Below are positions 11,140 through 23,060 of a stretch of DNA of 64,000 nt, in pieces. Source of the stretch: Voacanga thouarsii (taxonomy: Eukaryota; Streptophyta; Magnoliopsida; Gentianales; Apocynaceae); assembly GCA_026120185.1 (NCBI GenBank), contig JANUWF010000008.1, positions 7,316,001-7,380,000 on the forward strand, given 5' to 3'. Positions within the stretch are counted from its first letter, which is position 1. The number at the start of each line of letters is the position of its first letter. The notes beneath the pieces were generated by a model that was not told where the DNA came from, ran no database searches, and worked only from the letters and a program-made list of their open reading frames with translations. The position numbers were made by a program, and so were the translations under genes.

Positions 11140-11235
11140 AAGCTGCAAAGCCAAGGCGCACTGAAAGAACAAATGCTATAGAGATTCTGTAGTATTATTA
11201 CAAAAAAGGCATTTAGATGCCAAGTGAAAACCAAG
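11140..11235 (-). pseudogene. LINE zf-RVT zinc domain remnant
   Basis: The minus-strand reading KCLFCNN...TESL(stop)HLFFQC is the Cys-X2-Cys ... His-X4-Cys signature of the zinc-binding domain between RT and RNase H in plant LINEs. An in-frame TAG lies just before the His. The flanking sequence from 10860 to 12051 is the degraded connection and shows no other clear motif. Confidence 0.75.
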
Positions 11236-12051
11236 ACGATGCAAAATAGAGTCCAAAGGCAAGAAACCATAGTTTTGATAAGGCCAAGCACACCTTTGCG
11301 AGAAGCTTAGACTTCCATATATATGTGCTTTAATAAACAACTAGATTGACGATGCAAACGATTATTATCTCTCATTGATGCAGAAGAGAACTCCTTAGAG
11401 GTGGACTACCAGATTAATAAATCCCTTTTAGAAGAATCTATAGAAGGAGGAATCGTGGTAAGGACAGCATGGGCTAGAGGAGGCTCCAAAAGATCAAGGA
11501 TATCCTGTCCCTACCAACAACCATTGTGAATACAATCAGAAACCCTCAAATCCTCCCTACTAGCATTTGAATTCAAGGATGACAAAGGAGAGGAACTCCA
11601 TCATGTATCATACCAAAAAGAGCTCATTCCATTCATGATTTCAACACCCACAAAACCTTCAGCAATAGGTTGAACCTGTGGCATCCTACGCCACACATGT
11701 GAGGGATATCTTGGCAAAGTCAACAAAGATGAATGAGATCCATAGACACCATATTTCAAGTGAAGAAAATCCACGCAAAAGGTGTCGCTCTATCGAAAAT
11801 GCCACCACAACTTAAACAGAAAACAACAAAGAGACCTCCTTCCATTTAACAACGCCTAGACCCTTCTCCTCAAATAGAAAATACAGTGACTCCCAACAAT
11901 GCCAATGTCATATAGGCTGATTGATTATACACTGCACACCCTAGAAAAACGCAAAAAACACCCTATCCAATTCTGTTAATGCTGATAGCTGGGGGCTGAA
12001 CCGAATGCAACCGACATAGAACAAAGGACTGATTTAATCAAAGTTAACCTT

Positions 12052-13128
12052 TCAGCCTGGGATGAAAATTTGTATTGCCTTCCGAATATTCTCTTCTACA
12101 CTATTTTCCAAGAGCGGTTGAAAATAAATTCTCTGATTCCTTCCCTTGAAAAGTGGACAACTGAGATACAAAATAGCGAGGTATTTTCTACTGTAGCCCA
12201 GAAGCTCCTGAATAAAGAAAATCCTTCGAGCCGAGGCATGAGAAGACATCACAGAAGAGATTTTTGATACATTAATCAGCTGGCCAGAAGTAATTTGATA
12301 ATCATCCAAAAGAGCCTTAATTTTCATCAAGCTTTGCCTTCACCCGTAGAAAAAATTATTGTATCATCAGCGAAACTGAGTTGCGATACCAGGAAGCACT
12401 GAATGGGAAAAGCAAAAGGAATGTAGGAACCATAAGACAAGAGATCATTAAACCCACACGACAGAATTTCCTGTGACAAAACAAACAAAGTGGGAGATTG
12501 TGGATCCCTTTGTCTAACATCTCTAGAAGATTTAAAGTATCCATACTACTGACCATTCAATAAAACGCTAAACCAACAATTTTGTAATTACGAATAAGAG
12601 TACAAAAATGCAGATTGAAACCGAATTTAGCCAAGATAAGAAACAAGGAATCCCAAGAAAACCTATCAAATGCCATCGCCATATCCAACTTAAGCATCAC
12701 ATCAATTGAATGCACCAACTCGTGAGCAAGCAGTATATTGTCTTAAGTATTATGCTCTGAGATGAAACCACTCTGATTTGGTGATATAAGCCAATCAAGC
12801 AAATTGTTTATCAGATAGAAATAATTTTAGTAATGAGCTTATTGGTGAAATTACACGGACTAATAGGCCTAAAATCTCCAAAGGTTGAAGGGGATGATAT
12901 ATATATATTTTTTTTTTTGAAGAAACGAAAGAGTAGAAGTAAAACTTCTCAGCATAGGAAACCCCGTAAAAATAAAAAATAAAAAATCTCCAACAGCTTG
13001 AACCAAATCGTCTTAGATAATGCTCCAGCATGAAGTGAAGAATTTGCCAGTATAACTGTCTAGGCCAGGAGCACTCTCTGGGAATAGCTCAAAAACAGTA
13101 TTTTCACCTCTAGAATAGAAGGAGTAGA
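12052..13128 (-). pseudogene. LINE reverse transcriptase, broken
   Basis: Visible on the minus strand in order: the pre-palm motif (PESAPGLDSYTGKFF), FRPISPCNF, ISPNQSGFIS, the first palm Asp in LKLDMAMAFDR, VRQRDPQSPTLFVLSQEILS, the catalytic FADD box (12363-12374) and the thumb (SGQLINVSK ... YLSCPLFKGRN). The reading moves between frames several times. RT of this type performs target-primed reverse transcription at the insertion site. The copy is non-functional. Confidence 0.85.
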
Positions 13129-13131
13129 ACC

Positions 13132-13162
13132 CACTACAAGAAAAGGGCAAAATTGCGACCAC
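13132..13162 (+). repeat. CACTA left terminal inverted repeat
   Basis: These 31 bp are identical to the reverse complement of 35026-35056. The CACTA start is the hallmark of the superfamily and a site of transposase action. Confidence 0.95.
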
Positions 13163-13500
13163 TGTTTGTGACCTAATTGCTACTGAACAAATTTGGTCGC
13201 AAATTGGAACCGAATTGCGACCACACTTATACGGATGCAAATATACCGACATAATTGTGACCGATAAGTTAAATCCCGTTCAAATTTTGGTAGAAATTTC
13301 GTTGCAAATTTAAAAGTGACTGATTTGCTTCCGATTAGCGACCACAAATTGCAACTGATGATGTTGTGGTAGCTAATCGGTCGCAAAACCCTATGAACTA
13401 TTTCGGATCATCCAAACCCTGAACCTTAAACAATTATTTGTCCCTAATCGGTCACAAATGTAGGCTCATATAAGTCGCAAATCACTCGCTATATTATTTT
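13163..13500 (+). repeat. CACTA left subterminal repeat region
   Basis: Short motifs with the core TTGCGACC or GGTCGCAA recur in both orientations (for example near 13194, 13213 and 13378), with degenerate copies between. Subterminal repeats of this kind bind the small CACTA accessory transposase in En/Spm. The right end (34765-35025) has the same motif. Confidence 0.85.
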
Positions 13501-14377
13501 ATAACCTATTATGTATTTTTTATAATTTAAACGGTTGTGAAAAAAGAATTTGTCCAAAATGCAGTAGGGTCAAATAATTTCTAAACAAAACTTATAGTTT
13601 GAATGTGAATAACTTGTGTTGTAATGAATCGCAGTTGGTATATATTACTTAGAATGCTTGAAATATCATAATTCTTGAGTCGAACGTTTATTCGATATAA
13701 ATGACCATATTTACATATTTGAATTTTTCTAACTTTGTTACTGTTGTCCGGTAATTTGACCCAATGACAAATAACAAATTAGTGTTACCAAAGATAATAT
13801 ATATTTATATCATCATGAAAATGATTGGTCATATTATTATATTTGTTGCAATAAATTATTTTGCTCAACTTATATGTTTGAAATTGATATGAAACATTTA
13901 AAGTGTTTTTTTGCAATTTATATAAAATTATTTTAAAGTGACCTCTCAACTTTGAAAATTTAAAAAGAGAACGAAATTATCTAATATATTAAAAATTAAT
14001 AGAATATTAGAATATATAGGTAATTGAAGGAAATTAAGAATATGAATTTAATTAAAAGAACAATGAAAGAGAAGTTAATCTTTTTTTTTTTTGAAAGAAT
14101 TTAACTTTTGGTTTTTTTAGAAGAAAAAGTTATTTTATTAAATAAAACATGCATTTTCTGTGAAGATTTACTTTTTATTTTTCATTAACTTTTATTTAAA
14201 TTTGTGTTCTAATTTAGTTTTGGAGGAATATATACTTTACTCTAATTTTTTTTAAAAAAGAAATATTTTTAGGCAAAAAAAAAAAAAGAAACTTTACTCT
14301 AAATTGGTGTTATAATTTTGTTGTGATTTGAAAAAATTTTCACAATTCAATTTTTAGGCAATGTATCTATCTATCTA

Positions 14378-14427
<50 letters not shown>

Positions 14428-16229
14428 CGTGAAGTAAATGACTATTTCCTTGGCTTTGTCTTTATCCTTCTCTCTATTGTGTCTTCTCCGTCATTGACAT
14501 CGACCCCCACTGTTTTTGTCTTCTCCATCATTCACATCAGAGCCTCCCCTTTTCTTTATCTTCTCCGTCATTCACTCATCTCTACCTTTTTAGCTCCTCT
14601 TCCACCTAAAAGCTTTAGCTTACTAAATGAAGCTAGCTTCTCTTCGATGTGAACTGGACAGCAAGCATACAGTTCTAAAACCCAATCGACTGACTGAGAT
14701 GAATTTCGTGTTGCTCAATCATTGAGTCTCAACTGATTTTGAAGAGTTTTGTGATTAAAATTTAGGTAATTTTATTTGTGATTTAAGTGGTTTTACAGTA
14801 GTTCTTCTTCCTTCTAAAACCCCATATTATTTGTGAAATTGTTTGAATGTTTTTGTGCAAGCAGAAGGGATCTTCAGAATAAATGTAGATAATAGCTAAG
14901 AGGAGTATGTTAGGGATCAATTGAATAGGGGTATTGTTCTTGAAGGCATTGACGTTCACTGTTTGGCAAGCCTTGTTAAGGTACTTAGGCTGATTCTTGA
15001 GATGCATTAACTAGTGAATATGAAGATTTTCTAAATAGGTCATGATTTATCAATTGATGTTCCAAAACTTGGGTTGCTAATATTTGTTTTTCTTGCCTAT
15101 TCTTGGGTTGCTTGGATAAAGGCATATACATAAAGAACATGATACTTCGATAAATATTACCCATTTGCTGTGTATAAAGCTATCTATTGTTGCCTTTCCA
15201 GAGACCTCACTATAGACATAAAACATTCATAAAAATCTGCAGCTAGTTTCATTTGTTATTTCTAGACTGAATCAGATGTTAAAATTGCATACTAGTTATA
15301 TGTCATGGATGGTTTTGGATGTCACAGTTGGAAATAGCTGCAACATTGTGGTGGTGAGTTTCAAGGAATTAGAAGTCCTTGTATCTCATTCAATTCTGCT
15401 ATTGATTAGCTTTGTTAGAGATGTTATTTGTTAGATTTAAAGGTTCTAGATCAGGGGAAGCCTTGTTGCAAAATTCAGAAGTATGGAACAATTATGATAG
15501 TGCTTTATTAGTGTTTGGCTGGCTCTGATATGCAAAGGTTTTAACTTGAGTTGCTAATTATTTGTATTAATAAACTGCTAACTAGTCCATTGGTAAGAGT
15601 GAATACATGGAGGAGTACTACCCATCTTGTTTTTATCAAGGATTCATGTATTAAAGTGTAGATAGTTCTCATTAACAGATGGAAATGCGAGTGAATTGAA
15701 TAAGTATTGAAAGTTCATGCCAATTCTCTCTTTTCGGTAGACACATTTAACTGTCTCTCTTTTGCTGCTGTTGTTTTTTGTTTTTTGTTTTTTGTTTTTG
15801 CCCTTATGCAATGCCATCGATTAATTTTTTAACTCATATTGGAAGCACATTTTCTCATAACTATTTAGGTAAAACTGCAACATTGTTCTGTTGAGAGTGA
15901 AATTGATTTATAGTGAGTTGTATTTAAATGAATTATTAATTTGGTGAATGTATTGTGGTTGAATTGGTTATTTTGGTGTTGGCTTTGGGTTGACGATGTG
16001 AAAGAGTGTGTGAAGTAATATGTGATTAATTGGTTTTGTTCTATTAATATATTTGAGATTTTATTGAGTATAACTGCTTTGCTAGATTGAATTATTGTGG
16101 TGTTTGCCATTATTTATATACTTGAGCCTTGAGTTGATTTTTTATATAGTTGTGTTGTGAATTAATTAGGAACTTGAATTTCTTCTACTAAATTGAAGTT
16201 GACTGATTTAAATTGGTTGTTGATATGGG
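13501..16229. other. CACTA left arm, no recognised gene
   Basis: AT-rich sequence with a (TATC)n(TA)n microsatellite at 14364-14422 and a pyrimidine-rich stretch with repeated CTTCTCCRTCATTCAC motifs near 14465-14580 that may be a transposase-gene leader. The minus-strand open frames at 14783-15007 and 15865-16110 show no recognisable domain. Confidence 0.5.
14364..14422 (+). repeat. (TATC)n(TA)n microsatellite
   Basis: About four TATC units pass into about 20 TA units within the CACTA left arm. Confidence 0.95.
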
Positions 16230-17762
16230 TGTTAGGATTCGTGGACTCCTAAACGTGAAAAATATCCACGAATCCTTTCCGAGGATCTAAGTAAACGATT
16301 AAGAAGATCGTAGGTTTACAGGATTACCTCTGTTCGCTGTAATCGAAATCCTTTGATTCTGGTTGCGCTGTTGTACGTTTAACCTGAACAATCACCAGAC
16401 GCTGCAGTATGTGAACGTCCTCTATCGGATACACACTGCGAACTCACTCGTTACCCGGGGAATGCTAGCGCCTAGGATTTGAAAGGTTTTTTTTTTTTTT
16501 TTTTTTGATGAATGGAGGCACAAATATTCTCAATAGAATTGGCACACTTAAGAAGACGGCTAGGGTTTTCTTAAAACCCCACTCCAAACCTCTTAGAGTC
16601 CAATCATAATAATATCTTATCGTATTTTAATTTAAATTCAAATTAAATTAAAATTGATATGATAAGATTCTGCCATTATCTCGATAATTTAACTAATTAA
16701 TTTACCGAGTCAGATTTTTATAATCTGGACATCATCCAGATACATCGAATGTGGACATATTTCCAGATTCATTGTATCTGGTAGATTTTCTAAGTTCGAT
16801 TAACTTAGACATGTTTCCAGATTCATCGAATCTGGTTACCAGAAAAATAACCTAACAAGTTCGCTTATTGTGTGACCCTATAGGTTTATTTAACACTGGC
16901 AGTATGCCCAAATCATATTTAAATGGCCCACAAGTTATAAGCGGTTTCTAGCAAAACATTATAAATATCCAGGTTAAATGAAGATCGGTGATCTCTGTGA
17001 ACCAAATCATAATTTTATATTTAGTCATTTTGTCACACGATATCCAGATTAAGCATAAGGCATGGAGCATATTATCTTTATTAAGCTTAATCAATTATTT
17101 CTTGATTTCATAGTAGACTGTTCAAACAAATGATATCAATATCTTAGATTGATATATTTGAGCATGGCCATGCATTTTAACAGTCTAATTTATCAAGGGG
17201 CCCATGTATATCTTTCCTATAATTGAGAGAGACAAATTCCTTCACAATCAATCATATTCCTCTCCTTGATTTATTCTATATCTAACAGTAGTCTAATTTA
17301 TTATCTGATTAAAGTCAACTTTAGATAAGGTCAAAAATATAGAATTTATCAAGTAGGAAACTATGATAAATTTAGGTCAAAGGACTTTTAATATTATTTT
17401 GGCTAGAAAGTACTTATGACATATTCCATGAAGTACTCTTACAGTGGGTCATGTCTAATACAATATTCTCTAACATTTATTTATATTTTGACTTGATATC
17501 ACAAATATCCATGACCGGTAAAACATAGCTATCCAGTCACAAACATACTAATCTTAATTTATTATTGTTCCAATAATAATAAACGATTAGGGACAGATTT
17601 AGAATAGTCATTGTATTCATTATTGGGTTTTACTATCAAGTCACGTATTTGATGACCACAAAATAAAATGCACTATTCATGGGAAGGAAAACCTCATATT
17701 ATTATATAAAACATAACGATAATAGTATAAATACAAATTGACTTTAGGACATATTCCTAACA
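16230..17762. mobile_element. Element Y, solo-LTR-like (1,533 bp)
   Basis: It starts TGTTAGGATTCG and ends ATTCCTAACA, with TSD ATGGG at 16225-16229 and 17763-17767. There are no internal LTRs, no primer site and no coding motif, so it looks like a solo LTR inserted into the CACTA left arm. The LTR family was not identified. Confidence 0.8.
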
Positions 17763-17883
17763 ATGGGCCAATTGGTTGTGGTGGAATTAGTATTTAGAAA
17801 AAGGAGTAAAGTTGGTGCAGTTGATTATAGGTTGATGGTGGATTGTTAAGTTAGTTGGTTTGGGTAATTGTGGTTTGTGTGAA

Positions 17884-17914
17884 CAACAACAACAACAACA
17901 ACAACACCACCACC

Positions 17915-17948
<34 letters not shown>

Positions 17949-18460
17949 GACTAAGCCTTAATCCCAAGTAACTTGGAGTCGGCTACATAAACCAACGTCA
18001 AGCAACGTGTAGTCATCCACATGAATCATTTCTCCATCTTTCTGAATAATAAATACCATATATCGGAAGCAATCAGCTATCGGTATATCTCTACCTTCTA
18101 AAGTTACACTCTGGGCTATATTTCTACTACTATTGAACTTGCATTCCATATACGCATCTCAGCTACTTTCATTTTTTGAATATGATGCCTTTTAATTGCC
18201 TAACATTCCGTGCCATATAACAAAGCAGGTCTTACGAATGTTCTATAGAACTTTCCCTTTAGATTCAATGGTACATTATGATCACATAGAATATCAATCG
18301 CACTCCTCTATTTTAACCAACTCGCCTTAACTCTGTGTGCAATGTCGCCATTGAGCTCTCCATCTTTTTGAATAATAGATCCTAGATATCGGAAGCAATT
18401 AGCTATCGATAAGGCTTATGACAGCCAGTGTAAAGTATAGTTACATCCATGACATGAACC
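17884..18460 (-). mobile_element. 5'-truncated RTE-type LINE with (TTG)n tail
   Basis: The insertion is flanked by an 18 bp TSD (AATTGTGGTTTGTGTGAA at 17866-17883 and 18461-18478). On the minus strand it ends in a TTG repeat (the CAA run at 17884-17949), the usual RTE tail. The coding remnant shows IIQKDGELNGDIAHRVKASW, LKGKFYRTFVRPALLYGTEC and VAEMRI, the C-terminal end of an RTE RT. A second reading (MECKF ... CFRYMVFIIQKDGEM, 17958-18149) follows downstream although its motifs belong upstream, so this copy is rearranged or templated twice. Confidence 0.9.
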
Positions 18461-18478
18461 AATTGTGGTTTGTGTGAA

Positions 18479-18999
18479 TTGAGGTAAAATTGTTGAGGGG
18501 ATTGTTTGTGAGTTGATTGCTATTTTTGGTGTACTTGGTATTGGAAAGTGTGCAGGAGGAGTTTCTGACCCTTTTTTTCATTGTCTATCTATATACTCAC
18601 CTTTCATTTTTTTTTTTCTTACCCTTTTCACTCTATTTCTTTTCTCCACCATTTCTTTCTTTTTACTTTCATTCTATTCTATGTTGTTCATCTTCTATTT
18701 CTTTTTACTTTCACTCTAGCTTGGAATTTCATAAACTTGGAAGATTAAAGTAGAGTAAAGCTTACCTGCTATAACTTCCGTGATTCAAGTGTTGGGTTCT
18801 GTGAATCAAGCTTACCATAAACTTGGAAGTTTAAAGTAGAATAAGCTTACCATAAACAGTCAAATAATAGGAGCAAAAACCACAATGAACAAAGGTTCTA
18901 TGAATCAAGTTCAAATTATTCCTAGATAGCTATCAATGAAATGCCATCAAATTTCTGCTTGATATAGTAATTTCTTATTCCTAGATGTTCTCAAATTTT
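18479..18999. other. CACTA sequence with pyrimidine-rich run and short repeats
   Basis: A T/C-rich run (18566-18720) gives only low-complexity open frames. Two copies of an AAACTTGGAAG...TTAAAGTAGA motif occur near 18731-18755 and 18818-18842. No domain was recognised. Confidence 0.5.
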
Positions 19000-19349
19000 T
19001 ACTTGCATGTTGTCTTGTAGCATCATCCACATATGGAATATACCTTATGGTTCTGTATTTTGATTGTGTCTAAAGCTGTTTGTGGAAGGCTATGGAACTG
19101 TAACTTCAAGTCCCTTAAGAGGGTTTCATTTCGCTGTGCAAAATCTGTCTTTCCCAAGTGAAGAAGACCCTTTACAACACCACTCCAAGGTGGCCTTCCA
19201 GTTTTTCTTTGATCTACTTTTTTTTTTTTCTGGTGCTTTTGCCTCCAAATGTGCAAAGCTACCTCAATCCTATTTGCTATTTCTAGGGCTGCGTATTTTG
19301 ATGAGAGGTCTAAGCAATGAAGAAGACAGTCGGGAGAAAACTCATTAGC
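19000..19349 (-). pseudogene. Captured PRONE-domain (RopGEF-like) gene fragment
   Basis: The minus strand reads EFSPDCLLHCLDLSSKYAAL, EIANRIEVALHIWRQKHQ, a Lys-rich insert, PWSGVVKGLLHLGKTDFAQR, LPQTALDTIKIQNHK and, in a shifted frame, YVDDATRQHA. This order matches the PRONE catalytic domain of plant RopGEFs, which activate ROP small GTPases at the plasma membrane. Relative to that family, about 25-30 codons between the KIQ..K and YVDD motifs are missing. Neither end of the gene is present. The fragment runs opposite to the transposase genes and lies inside the CACTA element, so it is most simply a captured host-gene piece. The assignment rests on remembered family motifs. Confidence 0.75.
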
Positions 19350-19407
19350 ATATTTCAATTATCCCTATTTTATTCTTGTCTCTAAGCTATTTTATTCTTG
19401 TTTCTAA

Positions 19408-19831
19408 GCTTATCATACCATAAACTCATAGTTATGGGGGCTGAAAATATGTACCATGCATTGAAATATTGAGTTGGATATACTATAAGCTATAGGTATC
19501 TGATTGTGTGTAAGTATGTTGAGTGTTTATATAAACATGATTGGGAAACCATTTAGTATTTTGCGACGATGGTTTACCATTAGAAGCCCACATATGATGC
19601 ATAATGTCATGAAAATGTTAACATATTTGGACAGAATCCAAAGGGAAAAAGTATAAGGAATGTGGTAAATGAATAAAAAAGACTAAAATAAAAAACATAT
19701 CCATCTGTTTTCTATATTTGTTATGTAATAGAATCTTTTAGCTTATCATTTAATAATTTCTATAGTTACAAGGGCTGAAAATATGTACTATGCACTGAAA
19801 TATTATGTTGGATATGCTATAAGCTATAGGT
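19408..19831 (+). repeat. Pair of ~90 bp direct repeats upstream of TNP2
   Basis: The copies are at 19408-19497 and 19741-19831; both start GCTTATCAT and share GGCTGAAAATATGTAC and TATAAGCTATAGGT. They enclose about 240 bp of AT-rich sequence. They sit just before the transposase start and may be a local duplication of its 5' flank. Confidence 0.75.
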
Positions 19832-19918
19832 GGATAATCGTAGTGTTTATATCCAAGCATAATCCAGTGTTTTCCTGATATATGACTAAATACTTTCTTG
19901 ATAATGTATATGTTACAA

Positions 19919-22195
19919 ATGGATAATCGTAGTTGGATGTATAAACGTCATAACTCTGAGAGACAGGGGCTTAATCTAGAGTTTATTGAGGGAGTCTATA
20001 AATTCATTGAGTTTGCATCATTAAATGCTCCTCCAACAGATATGGGTCAAATTAGATGTCCTTGTTTAGCTTGTAAGAATTAAAGGTTTTATTCTAACGA
20101 AGTAATCATATCCCATTTATATCAGAAAGGGTTTATATGTAATTATACAAACTGGACTTGTCACGGAGAAGTATTGGTCCGAATAAACTCACAGGAGTGA
20201 CCAATTCACATCATTTGTAGAATTAGCATCTAAAAACCTATACCGTTAGATGATAATTGATGCTACAGGACCAAGCTTTGACCCGGATCCTCAATCTCGT
20301 GCCGATGAATCCCCAAATCCAGAGGAACAAAAATTGTACGACATGTTAAGAGCTATTGATACACCAATATGGAATGGATATGCTAGTCACTCACATTTAT
20401 CTGTTGTTTTTCATTTGCTAAATATTAAGTCCAAAAATGATATGTCTGAAAATTATTTCAACCAGATTGCCCAACTTATGAAAGAAGTTATGCCACCTGG
20501 TAACAAGATGGCAAAAGACTTCTATCAAACTAAGAAGTTGGTGACCAGATTTGGATTACCAGTGTAGAAAATCAATGTCTGTATCAATGGTTGTATGCTC
20601 TATTGGAAAGATAAAAGTAATAGTAGAGTGTGTAAATTTTGTGGCCATGAACACTATGTGCGTAAGAAGAAGGTTGCAAAGAATAAATTGCGGAAAGAGG
20701 TTTCTTTTAAGAAAATATATTATTTTCCAATCACTTCAAGGCTACAGAGATTGTATGCATCTAACACCACTGCAGAGCATATGAGGTGGGCATGCAGAGA
20801 GTGCAAGTAAGGATGGTATTTTGAATCATTCACGAGATGGAGAAGCTTGGAAACACTTTGATGCATGCTATCCTTATTTTACATCAGAGCTTAGAAATGT
20901 TAGCTAGGCTTGTGTACAGATGAATTCTCTCCATTTCGAATTTTGGGAAAATAATACTCCTGTTGGCCCATCATTGTGACCCTTTATAATCTACCACCTT
21001 GGATGTGCATGAAAAATCCCGTTATGTTCCTGACTATCATTATACTGGGACTAAAAAATCTAAGACACAAGGTAGATGTATATATGCAACCATTAGTGGA
21101 TGAACTCAATCACTAATGGGCATCTAGTGTCGTGACATATAATATTTCAAAGAAGTAAAATTTTCAAATGCGGGCTGCCCTTCAGTGGACAATCAATGAC
21201 TTCCCTACTTATGGAATGTTGAGTGGGTGGAGTATATCGGGGAGGGTTGGCTTGTCCATATTGCATGGAGAGTACAAAAACATTTCAACTGCTTTCTGGA
21301 GAAAAGCAATCGTGGTTTGATTGCCATCATTAATTTTTACGTATTGACCACCTATTTCAAAGAGACAAAAAATCATTCAGAATAGACAAAGGTGAGGATC
21401 TAAGTCTACCACCACCTCGTCTTACCGGTGACCAATTATGGAATACAGTTAAACTATTTCCAAAGATAACTAAAATTGCAACTGAACTTGGGAGACATAA
21501 TGGTAGGGGCGATTACCATAATTAGGCAAAACGGAACATATTCTGGGATTTACCCAATTGGCGAGATAATCTTATCCACCACAATATTGATGTAATTCAC
21601 AATGAGAAAAAGGTGTTCGATAATGTATTCCATACAGTGATGGATGTGAATGGTAAGACCAAGGACAATGTCAAGGCTAGACATGATTTGGTTGTGTTTT
21701 GTAATAGGCCAGAATTAGAAATTTGTTAAGTAGGTCAGAAGAAAGGTACCAAACCTAAAGCTTGCTACTCATTGACAAAAGAACAAAGGAAGCTTGTACT
21801 GGATTGGGTTAAGGATCTTAGGCTTCTAGATGGATATACATCAAACTTAGGAAGGTGCGTAGATTATAAAGATTTGAAAATGTCTGGCATGAAGAGCCAT
21901 GATTGCCATTTGTTCATGGAGAGATTACTTCCAACTGCCTTACGAAAACTACTTTCCCTAAAAATGTGGAGTGTTTTAATAGAGTTGAGCCTCTTTTACA
22001 AAGACTTTTTTTCTCAAAAGTTGTCCGAGTCGCACATGTACAAACTAGAGAAAGATATTGCTCCTCTGATTAGTAAGCTAGAGAGAATCTTTCCATCGGG
22101 TTTTTTTTTATGTAATGGAACATTTTTTACTTCACTTGCCTTACAAGGCAAAGGTTGGTGGGCCTGTGCAATATAGGTGGATATATCCATTTGAA
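19919..22195 (+). pseudogene. CACTA TNP2-type transposase, 5' part
   Basis: The likely start at 19919 opens the transposase-associated domain (MDNRSWMYKRHNSERQGLNL ... IRCPCLACKN, 19919-20083). The TNP2 core follows: FHLLNIKSKNDMSENYFNQI and PPGNKMAKDFYQTKKLV (20250-20567), a zinc-like VCKFCGHEH, WTINDFPTYGMLSGW near 21190-21230, HNIDVIHNEKKVFDN near 21580-21620, and LTKEQRKLVLDWVKDLRL to LSESHMYKLEKDIAPL (21766-22080). The proposed catalytic core would cut the CACTA ends. Stops and frameshifts are frequent. The reading stops after QYRWIYPFE, where element Z is inserted; it resumes at 26268. Confidence 0.9.
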
Positions 22196-22258
22196 TGATA
22201 GGTGGGCCTGTGATTAGCAAGCTATAGGGCATGTGTAATAACCCGTCGTTCAAAGTGA

Positions 22259-22260
<2 letters not shown>

Positions 22261-22301
<41 letters not shown>
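22261..22301 (+). repeat. (TA)n microsatellite in element Z
   Basis: About 20 TA units with one C, close to the 5' end of Z. A second TA run lies at 22644-22673. Confidence 0.95.
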
Positions 22302-22304
<3 letters not shown>

Positions 22305-22638
22305 AAATTAATGATATATTTTCCCTTCCTTATTATTAAAAGTAATAATATTATTCCTAATGTTATAGAATGGCCATCCCTAGTGCTATTATTATTAATA
22401 ATAGTATTATTAGTATTATTACAAATATTGGTATTATTTTATTCTATTCTATTTTATTTTACCATCATTATTATTGTAGTTTAATGATAATATTATTATT
22501 ACTACTTTTATTCTATTATCCATTACTATTATTTTTATATATCTATTATTTAATACAAATATTTCTTGGTAATATTAAATTATAGTATTATTAAATTCAA
22601 TAATTATATTGAATTATTATATTATTTTTACTATTATC

Positions 22639-22674
<36 letters not shown>

Positions 22675-23052
22675 CAACTAATACCATAAATATCTTAATT
22701 TATATTATATTATATACAAGATATTTTAGGGGGCCCACAAGAAATAAATGAAGATGGCCCACAAGCATGACATTTTTGACCAATATTAGCCATTCTTAGA
22801 CTTCCTTAATTAAGCTTAATTAAGTTAAACTAGATTAGGACAAGTGATCATAATTAAGCTAAACTAGCTTAGGGTAAATTAATCATGATTAAATGTATAT
22901 TAGCCCTAAGATGTTTTAAGAGATTCTATAAGTTTCTAAGAGGTTCTGCAACTTTCTAGCATAATCCTTAATCTTCTTGTGAATACTAGAGAAGTCTAAA
23001 GACTTATAGAAATGCCAACTCACCTTAAAGCAAGACCAAGAGGATTAAGCTC

Positions 23053-23060
23053 TATAAATA
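23053..23060 (+). promoter_or_regulatory. TATA box in element Z
   Basis: TATAAATA follows AAGCTC, and a purine-rich (AGAAGAAR)n stretch begins about 40 bp downstream. The layout resembles an LTR promoter and its transcribed leader. Confidence 0.55.

Larger units (their letters stand above)
10416..13128 (-). mobile_element. L1-type LINE, 3' half (RT, zinc domain, RNase H)
   Basis: Read on the minus strand from 13128 down, the order is non-LTR RT, zf-RVT zinc domain, then an RNase H domain, which is the plant L1-type layout. The sequence is cut at 13128 by the CACTA element and continues upstream at 35060. Removing 13132-35056 and one ACC copy joins the endonuclease end to the RT start in the expected order. 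The copy carries many stops and frameshifts and is inactive. Confidence 0.85.

Noticed and set aside
17884..17949. CAA run as an independent microsatellite
   Set aside because: It is directly joined to RTE RT sequence and flanked by the TSD, so it is the element's (TTG)n tail read on the other strand.
22370..22751. Ile-rich open frames near TA repeats in element Z
   Set aside because: Low-complexity ATT/TAT composition only.
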